A stretch of DNA of 64,000 bases, taken from the NCBI GenBank assembly GCA_965153355.1, contig OZ231127.1, positions 65,720,001 through 65,784,000 of the forward strand, in the 5' to 3' direction. Below the pieces are notes generated by a model. That model had not been told where the DNA came from. It did not search any database and saw only the letters and a program-made list of their open reading frames with translations. Below are positions 1 through 47,900 of this stretch, in pieces. The position numbers and the translations under genes were made by a program. The first letter of the stretch is position 1. Each line of letters opens with the position of its first letter. This stretch comes from Flaccisagitta enflata (lineage: Eukaryota; Chaetognatha; Sagittoidea; Aphragmophora).

Positions 1-88
1 GGATGCGCTACCGACCAACCGACCGACCAACCAACCAACAAACCAACCAACGGACACAGTCTCTTAGTGCCATGCGTTCGCGCACGTA
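1..88 (+). repeat. Helentron-like short element, 3' part
   Basis: A run of ACCGACCAACC-type tetranucleotides leads into a GTGC...GCAC hairpin followed by GTAAAAAG. This matches the 3' part of the short AACAAGG/CTAAAAA family seen at 9391, 34607, 39101 and 41263. The 5' end is cut off by the window edge. Confidence 0.6.
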
Positions 89-455
89 AAAAGAAAAGTC
101 GATCTTTAAAAAGTTGTTAAAATACTGAGCCACGCTGAGCTTTGTGAAGCCTTAAACAAGACTCAGTAACAACAACGTTTGTTGGACCGTGTTGTGCCTG
201 CGTGGATCTATGTTTGATTGTTTGTTTTCGCATTTGCGTCTTCCGCGACTGCAGTGGAAACGCTTATTTATCGATCCCTTTCCCCCCTCCTCTTTGCCCC
301 TCGGTCTCTTCCTCTCCTTTGCTTACATTCCGTCTGTCTTTTTGTTTGTCGTTCGTGCACCCTCCGGTCTCTCTCACTGTCTTTCGGTTACTCAATATTA
401 ATTCAATGACTATCACGCTTTTCATGTCCGCCTCGGTCTTCTCTACCTATTCGTT

Positions 456-510
<55 letters not shown>

Positions 511-718
511 AAGTTGCTTTCTTTCCTTCTTTTTTTCTTTATACCTTCCTTCCTCTGTTTTCCTCTTTCTTTCTCTTCTTTCCCTCTTCCTTTCTCTGTT
601 TTCCTCTTCCTTTCTCTGTTTTCCTCTTTCTATCTACGTTTTCCTCTTTCTTTCTTACTTTCTTTCAGAGTCCGTCTGTTTGCCGGTCACCTCTATCTCT
701 CTGTCTGTCTCTTGTCTG

Positions 719-779
<61 letters not shown>

Positions 780-805
780 AACTCTTACATAATTTCCCCC
801 GTAAG
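89..805. other. Intron or intergenic; CTTT and CT microsatellites
   Basis: I see no supportable exon here. A (CTTT)n tract lies at about 451-511 and a (CT)n tract at about 721-776. The second tract serves as the polypyrimidine run in front of the acceptor at 805. Open frames across it encode only Ser/Leu/Phe runs from the microsatellites. Confidence 0.7.
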
Positions 806-37089
<36,284 letters not shown>

Positions 37090-37146
37090 CTACACTGCTT
37101 CTCTTACATAATCTTCTCCACTCAGTGTCGACAGATGAACCGCTTT

Positions 37147-37226
37147 TTAGTCGCGTGCTTAGCAACTCTACACCCCGCTTTGTCGGTCGGTCGGTCGGTC
37201 GGTCGGTCGGTCGGTCGGTCTCTCTG
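37147..37226 (-). repeat. Helentron-like short element, 3' end, with (GGTC)n
   Basis: TTAGTCGCGTGCTTAGCAAC followed by TCTACACCCCGC and ten GGTC units. It stops where an inverted-arm element begins. Confidence 0.6.
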
Positions 37227-38222
37227 TCCCCTTTTTGGGCAGCGGCCCCAAAGGGCCGATGTCCTGTAGGAACAGGGGGGAATTTCGAGACGTCCGTCCG
37301 TCCGTCCTTCCGTCCCCCCCCCTTGGCCATCAGAGCCTCAAGTCTGCAGTCTCAGGCCTGATTTTTACCCTCTGAGCCTTCAAATTAGCCCTTTCAGACC
37401 TCAATTCAGCCCTCAAGAGCTCATATAAGCTCTCCAGACCTCATATCGGCCCTCAAGACCTCAAATCAGCCCTCCAGACCTCAAATCCACCCTCCAGGCC
37501 TCAAATCAACTCTTCACTTCAGGCCTCAAACTTGTCCTTTACAGTCAGCGGAAAAAACACAATAGGTATATATATCACTCTGTTGGTTTTGATTCAACCC
37601 ACTGATGCTGAACAAAATGCTGTGATCATCAACTGGTTGTTGAAATTACAGCTGGCTGTTAAGTTACAAAGTTGGCAAAAATCCAACTTTCACCAAATAG
37701 AATGAGACTTGCAGATTTATAATCCTGATGAAATTCTGGGAAGAGTGATATGTCATAACATATACTTTTATATAAAAATTAAAATTTTTATCAATGTTTA
37801 ATTAAATTATAATACAATGTTAAAAAAAAATATTTCTTACAAAAAGTGTTGAATGTGACATATCAAATTTCTCAGAATTTCATCAGAATTATGAATCTGC
37901 AGGTCTCATTCTATTTAGTGAAAGTTGATTTTTTGCCAACTTTGTAACTTAACAGCCGGCTGTAATTTCAACAACCAGTTGTTGTTTACAGCATTCTGTT
38001 CAATATCAGTAGGTTGGATCAAAACCAACGGAGTGATATATATACCTATTGTGTTTTGTCCGCTGACTGTTTAGGCCTCATGCCAGCCCCCCAAGCCTCA
38101 AATCTGCTCTTTTGGACTAAATTTGGCCATCCTGACTTCAAATCCGTCTCAGGACGTCTCGAAATTCACCCCAGTGTCCTACAGAAAATCGGCCCTTTAG
38201 GGCCGCTGCCCTTCTCTCACTC
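37227..38222. mobile_element. Inverted-arm minisatellite element, copy 6, with nested MITE
   Basis: Left arm GGGCAGCGGCCCCAAAGGGC, GATGTCCTGTAGGAACAGGG, and a CCGT tract. The right arm CAGTGTCCTACAGAAAATCG with GGCCCTTTAGGGCCGCTGCC is its inverse. The cargo repeats CAGACCTCAAATCAGCCCTC units and is interrupted by a palindromic MITE. Confidence 0.8.
37542..38069. mobile_element. Palindromic MITE inside the minisatellite
   Basis: The ends are CAGTCAGCGG in inverted orientation with TTTA on both sides, so the target duplication is probably TTTA. The arms remain complementary for ~220 bp each (AATAGGTATATATATCACTC, GTTGGCAAAAATCCAACTTT). The interruption of a GGCCTCAAA unit shows it arrived after the array formed. 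Confidence 0.88.
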
Positions 38223-38227
38223 CACAT

Positions 38228-38486
38228 CCTTGGATGACTAGTTACTTTTCCGGCGTTTTTTTGCTTTTTGGGCTCACAGCTCCTTCCCAAATGCCATTGC
38301 ATTGCAAGTCATAAAAAGTCATTTTAATTCATTTTAAGTCAAATTGAGTTAAATAAAGTCACTTAAGTCATTCAAGTGAATTTAGTCTTTTAAGTCATAC
38401 TAAATCATTTCAGGTCATTATGAGTCATTTAAAGTCATCTTAAGATATTTTTGTCCCACACGCGACTTATAGGTGCTGGCCTTGTT
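38228..38486 (-). repeat. Helentron-like short element with internal array
   Basis: It ends CACACGCGACTTATAGGTGC with TGGCCTTGTT (minus-strand AACAAGGCCA). The interior is a degenerate ~10-bp array of AAGTCATTT units. The other end is unclear. Confidence 0.5.
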
Positions 38487-38574
38487 ACCGCCAACATGCA
38501 GAGCTCGGTCTGTAATACTTATCAATAGTAGGAAACTACGCATATAACCATGGCGTTAATGATTTTTTTTTTTC

Positions 38575-39080
38575 AACTCACCAAAAAAAATCAGAACTCA
38601 AAAACAAAAATCTAACTTTTGTGCTTGCAATATTGATTTTCTATTGAAAACTGAATTAACTTCAATCTTTTACAGTAAACTTAGTTTTTCAATCAGTCTC
38701 ACAATTTTTTTGGTGGCCATTAATAATCAAATTTCCAGCACAGCAAAAAAATCAGAACTTAAAAATGTGGATTTTTGCACTTTAGTTTATTTTACTGAAA
38801 ATGTGCAAAATTATCTGTTTAAGACCCGTCTTCCCACCTCTTTAATGAAATGATTTTTTGAAACGGGGCAATTTTTTAAAGTGAGTGAGTACAATTTCTT
38901 GACCTGTGCAATAAGTCAGAACTCGAAAAAGAGCATTTTAGTGCCAAAAAAAATTGTATGGCAGTGCATATTTGGATGCCCTCAACAAAATTTGATGCCA
39001 TGGGTACATCTATAAGCTTTTCAGAAGTCTGATTTCTTTGCTGAGTCAGAAATTTACGTTTAGAGATCTATAGCCACCTA
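38575..39080. repeat. Degenerate ~160-bp tandem repeat
   Basis: The motif CAAAAAAATCAGAACTxAAA recurs near 38588, 38746 and 38910, with a weaker match near 39040. Each copy is followed by an A/T-rich stretch with TTTTxGTGC or TTTTTGCAC. It looks like an old satellite-like array. Confidence 0.5.
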
Positions 39081-39100
39081 AAAACTTATGGAGTTAGTCA

Positions 39101-39293
39101 AACAAGGCCGGACACACGGCTACCCCAGTCGCGTGCGGGTGGGCAGAGGCCGTATTTGAGGTCACTGGATCGCTTGGGCAGGAGCAGTGAGGCCAAAGAC
39201 CGCAAAAAAACAAAAAAAGTAAAGTGTGACAGACCGACGGACCGACGGATGGACCGACAAGGCGGGGTGTAGAGTCGCGTAGCACGCGAATAA
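39101..39293 (+). repeat. Helentron-like short element, full length
   Basis: AACAAGGCCGGACACACGGC, CAGTCGCGTGCGGGTGGGCA, GGGCAGGAGCAGTGAGGCC, a GACCGACGGACCGAC tract, and AGAGTCGCGTAGCACGCGAA followed by TAAAAA. It is the clearest long-form copy. Confidence 0.85.
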
Positions 39294-39414
39294 AAATGGA
39301 ACTCATGGGAGAGGTTTAAATAGGGCATAGTGGGCCATTTCTTTCATTTTTGACGCCATGATTATGTTGCGGTACAGCCTAGCATGTACCAATGGAAGAC
39401 CGCCGCTCCATCAA

Positions 39415-39555
39415 CTCCTGCCACCCCTCTCCCCCATGCCTACCTCCCCTCTTCCCCAAGCCAACGCGCCTGTGTAAAGCCGTTCTCCTGCCTCCCCTCT
39501 CCCCCATGCCTACCTCCCCTCTTCCCCAAGCCAACGCGCCTGTGTAAAGCCGTTC
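39415..39555. repeat. Two-copy 70-bp tandem duplication
   Basis: Two almost identical 70-bp units (CTCCCCTCTTCCCCAAGCCA, ACGCGCCTGTGTAAAGCCGT) lie in tandem. The duplicated segment includes the end of the candidate minus-strand exon. Confidence 0.9.
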
Positions 39556-39665
39556 TCGACGATCAAAGATGCGAATTTCCTCAAGAAGTGTGTTGATTAT
39601 TTCCGTTTGAAACGCGCCACTCATTACGCTGTCCTCACTCGATGTTGACGAAGAAACCTCACCAC
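39553..39665 (-). CDS. Candidate 5' coding exon (minus strand)
   Basis: A minus-strand frame reads EVSSSTSSEDSVMSGAFQTE and continues IINTLLEEIRIFDRRERLYT before entering the 70-bp duplication. ATG at 39624 could be the start. The composition and helix pattern look coding, and it lies upstream of the armadillo gene on the same strand, so it may be its first exon. I could not link it by splice phase. There is no clear GT donor at the end of the conserved part; a GGAG/GTAGGC donor lies inside each 70-bp unit. Confidence 0.4.
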
Positions 39666-40130
39666 TTTTTCTGATAATCAGGAAGAAGTCAGTCTAAGAC
39701 CTTTTGACAATTGACATAATCCAGAGAGAGCTATTTTTTACTCGAAAGTTAAGCATCTTGATTAACAAACTGAACCTTCAAACAAAATCTACTTACCCTG
39801 AAGCCAAGAACGCTCGATGAAAAATGTTTTTTGAAGTAAGAACTTTTACAATATTTTTTCACAAAAACTCTTATCAATTTTTTTTTATTTGAAGTAAAAT
39901 TTTTAAAAACATATTGATGTTTGTTTTAGCATCTAAGTGAAGGCAAACATGTTTATGAGTGCTCATCTGTAAGGGCGTTTTCTTGCATTTTAGCACGTAT
40001 AGCTCATTTAACTGTCTTTTTTTCTGATTTGAAATGCAATCAATAAAAAAATTCCAATGCATATCTAAGCATGTAAATACAATATAAATGAGCATAGCAG
40101 TAGTATGTATAAAGTACTTTTCTGTCAAAG
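39666..40130. other. AT-rich DNA with no recognised feature
   Basis: I see no supported exon, repeat family member or terminal repeat here. Confidence 0.5.
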
Positions 40131-40139
40131 CCCGAAAGT

Positions 40140-40762
40140 GACAGCTCGGAGCCCCAAGAATCCTGCCTCATGCCCATACCCACATGGGAATGGGGCTCTG
40201 TGACCTTTCACGTTTTTCACGCGACTCAAAAATGGTACTCGTGTCAGAGAGCTCTCATAACCTGAGGCAGGGAACAAAAGAGCCGGACATTTTCACTCAT
40301 CACGCATCATGACTGAATCCAAATGGGAATGGGGCTCCAAACTGATTTCCACTCCCAACCCCAAAAGAGAGCATCATGACCAGATCAAAATGGAAATGGG
40401 GCTCCAAATCATTGGCCTTTGTCTTATACTTCGAGACCTCCTAATTATTCACACCTGTCTGATTTCTTCCCCCTTTTTCATGTAACAAAAGTTCTTGTGT
40501 CAGGATATTCTTATCTGTTTTTGTCATGCGGGTGTAACATGAGTTTGTGGTCTCCTATTTCCCTGCCTTATTTGATTCCACCTCTTCTTTTTTTCATGTG
40601 CTCTTATGATCTGTTGTTCTTATTAGAAAATTGAGGTTTTTCTTTTGTGACAAAAAAAAACTTGTCATGACTCCCACTTTTAAGCGACTTAAAAAATTGG
40701 TTCTTTTGTCAGAGAACCTCATAACCTGAGGCATGAAACAAGAGAGCCGGACATTTTCACTC
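40140..40762. repeat. Repeat cluster with GACAGCTCGGAG and GCCGGACATTTTCACTC motifs
   Basis: Two families are interleaved. GxATCATGACTGAATCCAAA with TGGGAATGGGGCTCC occurs near 40142, 40300 and 40372, and again at 56365. A ~68-bp direct repeat (CTCATAACCTGAGGCA, GAGAGCCGGACATTTTCACT) occurs at about 40231-40296 and 40694-40761. Confidence 0.65.
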
Positions 40763-40857
40763 CCCCTGGCCGGCCAAGCCCGCGCGCATCTGCCCTTTTC
40801 ACTTTGTGAAAAGGGCAGATGAAGAAGCGCGAACTTGGTCGGACGGTGGGGAGTGAT
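40757..40857. other. Strong ~100-nt hairpin
   Basis: The centre is a perfect 16-bp stem, CATCTGCCCTTTTCAC, with a TTT loop and the exact complement (40787-40821). GC-rich outer arms (CACTCCCCCTGGCCGGCC and GGTCGGACGGTGGGGAGTG) pair imperfectly around it. It is a GC-rich island at the left edge of the AT-rich right half. It may be a transposon end or a structured transcript. Confidence 0.8.
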
Positions 40858-41262
40858 GGAAACAGGGATAAGAAAACTGTGAACATGTTAAATTTGTAAT
40901 GTTCTATCTTTTATGACCCTCGCTATTTCGAGTCATAGTTGACAAAATGTTTACCACAAAAAAAGTTGTGAACATTTTTGGTGAGGGTTGGCATCATTGA
41001 AACCATATAGAAGCCATTTGGTAGAATGGGTTAAGCACTACATGAATGAGTTGGCTTATTTCTTCTTTTGTTTCAATTCTCTTTTTTCTTCCTCAATTTT
41101 CTTTTGATCTATGGTTTGAGTTGCTTTCCTAGAATGACTTTATTCCTTGTTTCTTTTGTTGCCTGTATATTGATTTAGCATAATAAAGATTGGAATTCAT
41201 GCAATAGAGGATTGAAAGAAAAATAGAGAGAACCAAGTAATTTGGTGCATGGCTTTTATTTT

Positions 41263-41375
41263 AACAAGGTCAAGTAGGCCAATAAGGTGCGACGTGTGGA
41301 TTGTTGAACAAATGCGTTACCCGACCAACCGACAGACAGACAGATCCAGTTATAGAGGTGCTTTGTCGCACCTAA
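41263..41375 (+). repeat. Helentron-like short element (GGTGCGAC subfamily), full length
   Basis: AACAAGGTCAAGTAGGCCAA, TAAGGTGCGACGTGTGG, GACCAACCGACAGACAG and TAGAGGTGCTTTGTCGCACC followed by TAAAAA. It is nearly identical to 9391-9506 although it lies in the AT-rich half. Confidence 0.85.
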
Positions 41376-44130
41376 AAAGTTGGAAAAACGGATTTTGACC
41401 CTCATATTGTATTTCAACTGCTTGCATCATCACAAGAATATAAAAAAAGTTATGATGGTCAAAAGTAATTTGCCTTCTTTTCCATATGACAAAAATAGGC
41501 TCTCCCATTAGGAAACTTCTTTTATCTTTTTGTTTTTTTGCTTTGGTTTTTTGAAATCTCTTCCTCTTCTTTCAAAATGAGTGATATTTTATAGCCCTTA
41601 TAGTTTTTACTTTAAGTTGTGAACAAGATGCACCCAGACTGATTAAGATATGGAAATCTTTGAGGGGGTTGGTATCATGAAGAGTTAATGTGTTAGCATA
41701 TTTGCATGGTTATATGGATTTTTAGGTTTGAAATAAAAAAAGAATTATGCAGAGAGTAAAAAGAATTAAAAGAGCATTTTAGATAAAAAGTTAGAAAAGT
41801 CCCTGTTACATTTGTGTGCTTTTGCATGGTGTATGCTCTTTTGAAAATTAACCAGTTAATGTTTTGCTGTGGTGTCAATGGAAAAATGTTTAAACATTAG
41901 AGCAATGTGCGAAAAAGTTTTCTTTGTTTCTCTCTTCTTATCCTTAGTTTCATATGGTTTATAAGGTTATGGAATTGAATTTTAATTCTTGAGGAAATGG
42001 TCATGACATACATGGAGTTGGAATTTAGTAAAAAGTTGCTGCTAAATTTTATGCCTAAGGTTTGACAAACCAGACTAAATGTCAAGAAAAAAAATCAGGT
42101 ATAACCATTCTTTGTTTTTGGGTTTTTAAAAATGGGATAGTGAATTTTTCTCTTGAAATGATAGATGCAAATATTTAAGAATATGAAGTTGATATTTTAG
42201 TGATACTTTCTCGATCCTCATGTTTTGATAGTTTTTTCGTTACCTAATGTTTTGTGACTAATCTAAAAAATCTTGACTAGGTTGATTTTTTTGAATTTTT
42301 AATGTAGTATGTTTATAGATTGTCATTTCAGTTTTTTTTTTAGGTGTAATTTGATTCATTTTTATTTGTGTAAAAAATTTGATTGGGTTCAGTAAGATAG
42401 TAAGGAGAAAATAGGAAGAACTTTCTTTTCTCATTTTCCTGAAATCTGAAAGTTGGTTCTTTTTTCTCTCTAATTTTTTTTTCAAAAAAAGGGGAGAACT
42501 AAATTGGTGTAAGACATCATCACTCCTGGTTGTATGCTGTGCTGTGCTGTTTTGTATTGAGTGAATGATTCAAGTCAAAACTATCTTTGTTTGGTGTATT
42601 TTTTGTGATAGGTGGAATAACATCTCACACCATACTACCAAACTGAAATTGATGGAAAGTTGCCTTGTGATGGGGTAAGCGAAAAGATTGCAGCCAAAAT
42701 GAAACCTGAAATTATTATACTCATTTTTAGATGATTTTATTGTGAATCATTCATAGTGACCATTTGTGACTATACTTATGAAAAAGAGAAATCACCACAA
42801 ACATAAAAATATCCTCCTTTCTTTGTAAAGTGGGAATATCAGAGAAATGCATCTAATTTTTTCTTTTATTCCTATTTTGGTATATAGAAAAAAGAGGTAA
42901 AAAGTCTGCAGTGGCAAACAGGTGTAGAGTGACTGACTACCACCTTTCCATAATGGGATGAGGCAAACCTTATTATATTTGACTGGGATAAAAAGGAAGG
43001 AACAGGTTCTTATGTCAGGAAGTAGCGGTGACTAAAAAGAAAAAGGGTTGCAGACTCATCACTAAGAAAGGTTTGGTATGGCTTACCCCTTACTACATGG
43101 CAAGATGGAGTTTGACAAGGGTAACCCTTTTGGGAGATCAAAAACTAGAGAAAAAGTGGAACTAAAGTTATTCTTTATGGTTTGCATATCAGGAGGGTCT
43201 CATGACTAGGGGTGAAGCAGCAGTTTGGTTGTGCTGATTGACAAATATTCCTGCCTTCATAACCGTTTGGGTATCAACTTTAGTAAACAAGATGCGCCAC
43301 CACTAATTAAGATATGAAAATCTTTGGGGGGCTTGGCACCAGAAAGATATGACGACTTGAGTGATTGGGGTTTCCTATCATCGGTTAAGTCAATGGTTTT
43401 TAAAAATTCTGTGTTCATCTATTTAGGAACAATGATATTTTAAAGTAAAGAATAAGAAGGGATAAGAATTTCACTATTGAAACAAAATTAGTGTATTTCT
43501 ATAATGTTTGAAAAAGAAATATATGTGCACCAATATGAAACTGGAAATAATTTTAGTTTTGGGAGTTATGTTAAGGGAGAAATGAAAAAAAGAAGGATAC
43601 AATATGCAAATAAGTTGGTGCTATTCCTCTTTCCCCATCCCTTTTTTCTTCCTTTATTCCTTTGTTTAAGTCACACTTTGAGTTGAGTATACGGAATGAC
43701 TCTTTCCTCCCCCTCAGGCGCGTTGTGTTGTGAAGAGGAATTGATGAATAGATTGCCATTCTTTTAGCGTTAGAGGAGGAAAACTTAATGTGGTGAATGG
43801 TTTGTTCATATTGGTCTTGGGTCATGTGATCTTATGAAGGGAGCACAATTGGTTATATCTTTCATAACTAGTTTTGGATGACACCTCTCTGATGTCATCT
43901 CTCTTACCACTAGATAATTTTGATTTGTGACTGAAATCAGTTGATGAGCAAAATCAAGGTGAAAAAAAGTTGTCTCTACAACAGCTCATCTTCTTCATAT
44001 GTCTTGCTCATAAAAATCAAGAAACCAGCCAGATAGTACAGAAAGAATTGAATGAGCTTAGGGTTGGAAAATTGGAAATACAAGAGCTATGAGATAGGTG
44101 TAAAAATGATTCATGGATTCAAACCTATAG
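41376..44130. other. AT-rich, CpG-poor decayed repeats
   Basis: No gene is visible. Loosely similar blocks recur at about 40970, 41650 and 43320 (GATTAAGATATGGAAATCTT, GGGTTGGTATCAT). Others recur at about 43040 and 53800 (GCAGACTCATCACTA with GGTATGGCTTACCCC). This suggests old, diverged copies of one or more elements on both sides of the Helentron. Confidence 0.5.
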
Positions 44131-44133
44131 TTT

Positions 44134-44165
44134 TTAGATGCGTCCTCGCATCTCTATAAGAGGCT
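44134..44165 (-). promoter_or_regulatory. Hairpin terminus of the Helentron
   Basis: A GATGCG-TCCT-CGCATC stem-loop preceded on the plus strand by TTTTTA, followed by TCTATAAGAGGC and TCTGTCCC as in the short elements. It probably acts as the transposition end recognised by Rep. Confidence 0.7.
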
Positions 44166-44428
44166 CTGTCCCTACGTATGTCTGTAACGCGAAATTTTCT
44201 AAAGGTAGATTTTAAGGTTTTTTCTTCATTTCTTCATCTCTATACATATTCATGTTACATTTTAAATCGAGTATCTCATATCTACATGTCTGATGTCTGC
44301 ATATCACATATATACACATATGTAAGTATATATTTATATATATACATATGTATATATATCATATATATAACTTATATCTGCATATATCATTCATCTCTAT
44401 CAATCAATTGACATGACTTGGTGGCCCT

Positions 44429-44429
<1 letters not shown>

Positions 44430-44516
<87 letters not shown>

Positions 44517-44568
44517 AAGTTGATTTTTCGGGATTCCCGATTCCAAATGAGATCTGAATGTTAATCTA

Positions 44569-44616
<48 letters not shown>

Positions 44617-44657
44617 ACACTTTACCCATGGAATCCAGTTTCGACTAGCTCAGAAAT

Positions 44658-44700
<43 letters not shown>

Positions 44701-44745
44701 ACACTTTCACTTATGGAACCCAGTTTCAACTGGCTAAGAAATATT
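44430..44745. repeat. Three (CT)n tracts with a 45-bp direct repeat upstream of the Helentron gene
   Basis: CT tracts at about 44432-44512, 44572-44614 and 44661-44698. The last two are each followed by GACACTTTxxCCxATGGAAC, CCAGTTTCxACTxGCT and AGAAATAT (about 44615-44660 and 44700-44746). They lie 250-570 bp before the start codon and may form part of the promoter. Confidence 0.85.
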
Positions 44746-44998
44746 GCGCAATACTGACTTAAGTGGAAATCTGAAGATTCTAATTTTCGACTGGGCTGTA
44801 ATGATTGCGCAACCTCTTCTATCAGAATTTAAGGAGGTTGCGTTGAGAGATTCCCTCATTCTGAAAATTCGATCATTTGACATTTCAACAAAAAATTCCA
44901 AAATCTTCAACTTGAAAATACCGCTTCTTTACTTCCTCATTCCTACCTAAGATTTAGGTTTAGAATCTCGCGCGATTTTGGCTCTAACCACATCGAAA

Positions 44999-47900
44999 AT
45001 GTCTCTCCAAGTTTTTCCATCTCTTTTATTAAGAAATGGAGGGGAAGATCGCAACATGTGTTCGCTCAACAGCGTTCTTCAATTATTGCGTCACACTCCA
45101 GAATTTCTTGCAGAATTACATCTTCAGAGAAATTCTTCTCCACTTCTCCAAACTCTCAATAACATCTTGACATGTTGTGGATCTGACATACCAAAAAGTG
45201 CATGGAAACTAAGAAAAGAACTAGCTGAAGCAACAGCAAGGCCTGAATTGAATTCTGGCCATCAACTTGATACAATTGAATTATTTGGATACCTGCTCAA
45301 CTTCTGCCCTAATGATGTATTCTGCATCCAAACAAGCTTCGAGTACAGATTCCAAGTGAATGGTCGAGCTTCACCATGCCCCATCTGTAATTCATTTCCA
45401 AATGCTGTTCCCGGATCTGACACTTTACTCAGATTGGCACTTCCTAAATCATGGCCAAAGACATCCCCGGCTCTAACTCTGCAAACTCTGCTGGACAAAC
45501 ACTTCCAAATTCAGGCACAAGGAGAAGAAAGAACTTGTATATCATGTACGACCAAGCTACCCTATTTTGAAAAACTCCGCATCTCAACATTTCCTGAATA
45601 CATCATAATACAAATGCTTCGTATGGGCTACAACAACGGAAAAACAGTAAAAAATTCAATTCCTGTCCTCATGCCAGATACAGTTGTTGTTGACAAAATA
45701 AAATATGAGGTTAAAGGAACCATCACTCATCAAGGCACAGCAGAAGCAGGACACAATCGCGCCTATTTGAAGGAAGGGTCAACGTGGTATGTTTGTGAAG
45801 ATGCAAGACACTCATCTCAAAGAAGACCCATCGACAATAAATTTGAGCAAAACTACTGCGTCCTGCTGAAAAAGTCTTCTATAGGAACTCAACATCAAAC
45901 AGTATCTACAGCACCATCAAGTGATAGCGTCACGTTGACATACTCCAATGTGTTAAATTTGGGAAAAAAGCTTCCTGAACGTCGAACTTCGTCCATGGAA
46001 GATATCCATCTTTCCAGTCCTCCTATGACACTAAACCAAGGACTAAAGCGAGCAAAGTCAAGTAGTTCATTCAGTTCAACAACAAGTAGTAATGAAAAAC
46101 AGCAACCTAAAGAAGTATGCAAAGGGTGTGGAAACCCATCCGCTAATCCTGCGCGCTTATTCACTCATCTGACCAAGAATGAATCATGTCAAAAACTTGG
46201 AAGCTATGACATGGAAAAATTAAAGAAAGAGTTGGACACTGAAAAGAGGAGAAAAACTCAAGAAAGAGTTAAGAAACATCGGAAAAAGGAAATGGAAGAA
46301 GATATTGATGTTCATAGATCAAAGATGGCAAACCAAAAGCGTTCAACCCGAAAAAAAGAAATGGAGGAAGATCACGAGGCTTATCTAGCGAAGCTAGCAG
46401 AAACACAGCGAAATACTCGAAAAAAGGCAATGGAGAAAGATAATGAATTGTATCATTCAAAGGAAGCGGAACTACAGCGAACTACTCAACAAAGAGCAAA
46501 GGAGGCAGATCCAATCAATCACAAATTGAAGCAAAAGTCAAGAAAGCAAGCATATCGCCTCAGCATTATTGATTCTGCATACAAACGAAGACAAATATTT
46601 TTGGCATCCATTAGGAATGGAAGAATCTACTTTTGCATTTGCTGTCATCGCAGACTTCATGAAAATCAAGTCATTGAACTCCAGGATAATTGGCAAGAAC
46701 AGCAAGAAAAGCAGTGTCCAGGCTCTATTTCAAAGTTCATTGGACCCATTCCTGAAAGAAAATTTTATGTTCCATGCCTAAAATCCAAAGAGCCACAACT
46801 TCTCACCAGTGATTTTGTGTGCCACACCTGCAAAAAGTATCTGGATAACAACAAAATGGCACCAATGAGCAACCAAAACAAGCTTGAATTTGTCAACATT
46901 GACGATCATCCAGAACTCAAACTCAGCGAGCTTGAGCAGCAACTTGTCGCACGCAATCTCATTTTCCAAAAAATTGTTCTGCTGCCTAAAACTCGCATGA
47001 ATGCAATGAAAGACAAGACAGTTAGTGTGCCCATAGAGCCTTCCGATGTTATGGAAACTCTTACAATGCTACCCAGAACCCCAACAGATGCAAGATTAGC
47101 AGTGGTTCAGCTAAAAAGGAGGCTAAACTACCCTGGAATCCACAATCAACAGCTCATCAACATAAGAAATGTCATGCAGGCCTTGCACACTTTTATTGAA
47201 ATGGGAAATCCCCACTACAAAGGCATTGTTGAAGATGTTGACTTTAAGGAACGTTGTATGGAGACTGATCCTGAAGGCTTCAAGATTCTGTTTCCCGATG
47301 GAGAAACATCCTCAAACTCTTCCAACTGTGACATTTCAACTAGCCAACCAACAGTTTGCCCACTCATTGTCAACTCATCACCGGAAATCAATTCTCAGCC
47401 AGCTTGTCAAGATGAAGCACTAGACTCAAAAAAGTCAGAGCAAGAATTAGATGCAGAAGATGAGGAAAAGCAATACAAGACACACGATCCCGTTGGCAAA
47501 AGTCAGTTCAATTACAATCGCTCAACATGCTTTGGCAACAACCATCCAGAAATCTTTGTCGAGGAAAATGTTGAGGAAAACACAGAAGAGCCCACAAGGG
47601 TTGCTCCAGGTGAAGGAAAAATACCTCAAAGCATTCTTTATGAGGAAGACTTGGAAGTGAAATCGTTTCCTTGCCTATTTCCCGATGGAAAAAATGGGAA
47701 GGATGAAAAGAGAGATGTCTCTCTGTCGGAGCAAAACTATTGGGTGCAGAGAATCCTTAACATAGACGACCGTTGTGGAAACTGCCCTCCATATGTTTTC
47801 ATGGCCGCAGCTCACACAGAGATGAAGCAGATGACGCGCAACATCAATTTATCATTTCAAAGAGGACTAGAAAGGGTCAGGCCAGATGGCTCAAGCGTTT

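Noticed and set aside
44978-44998. Seven extra codons at the start of the Helentron frame
   Set aside because: The upstream part begins at TTG with no ATG. ATG at 44999 directly precedes the USP region.
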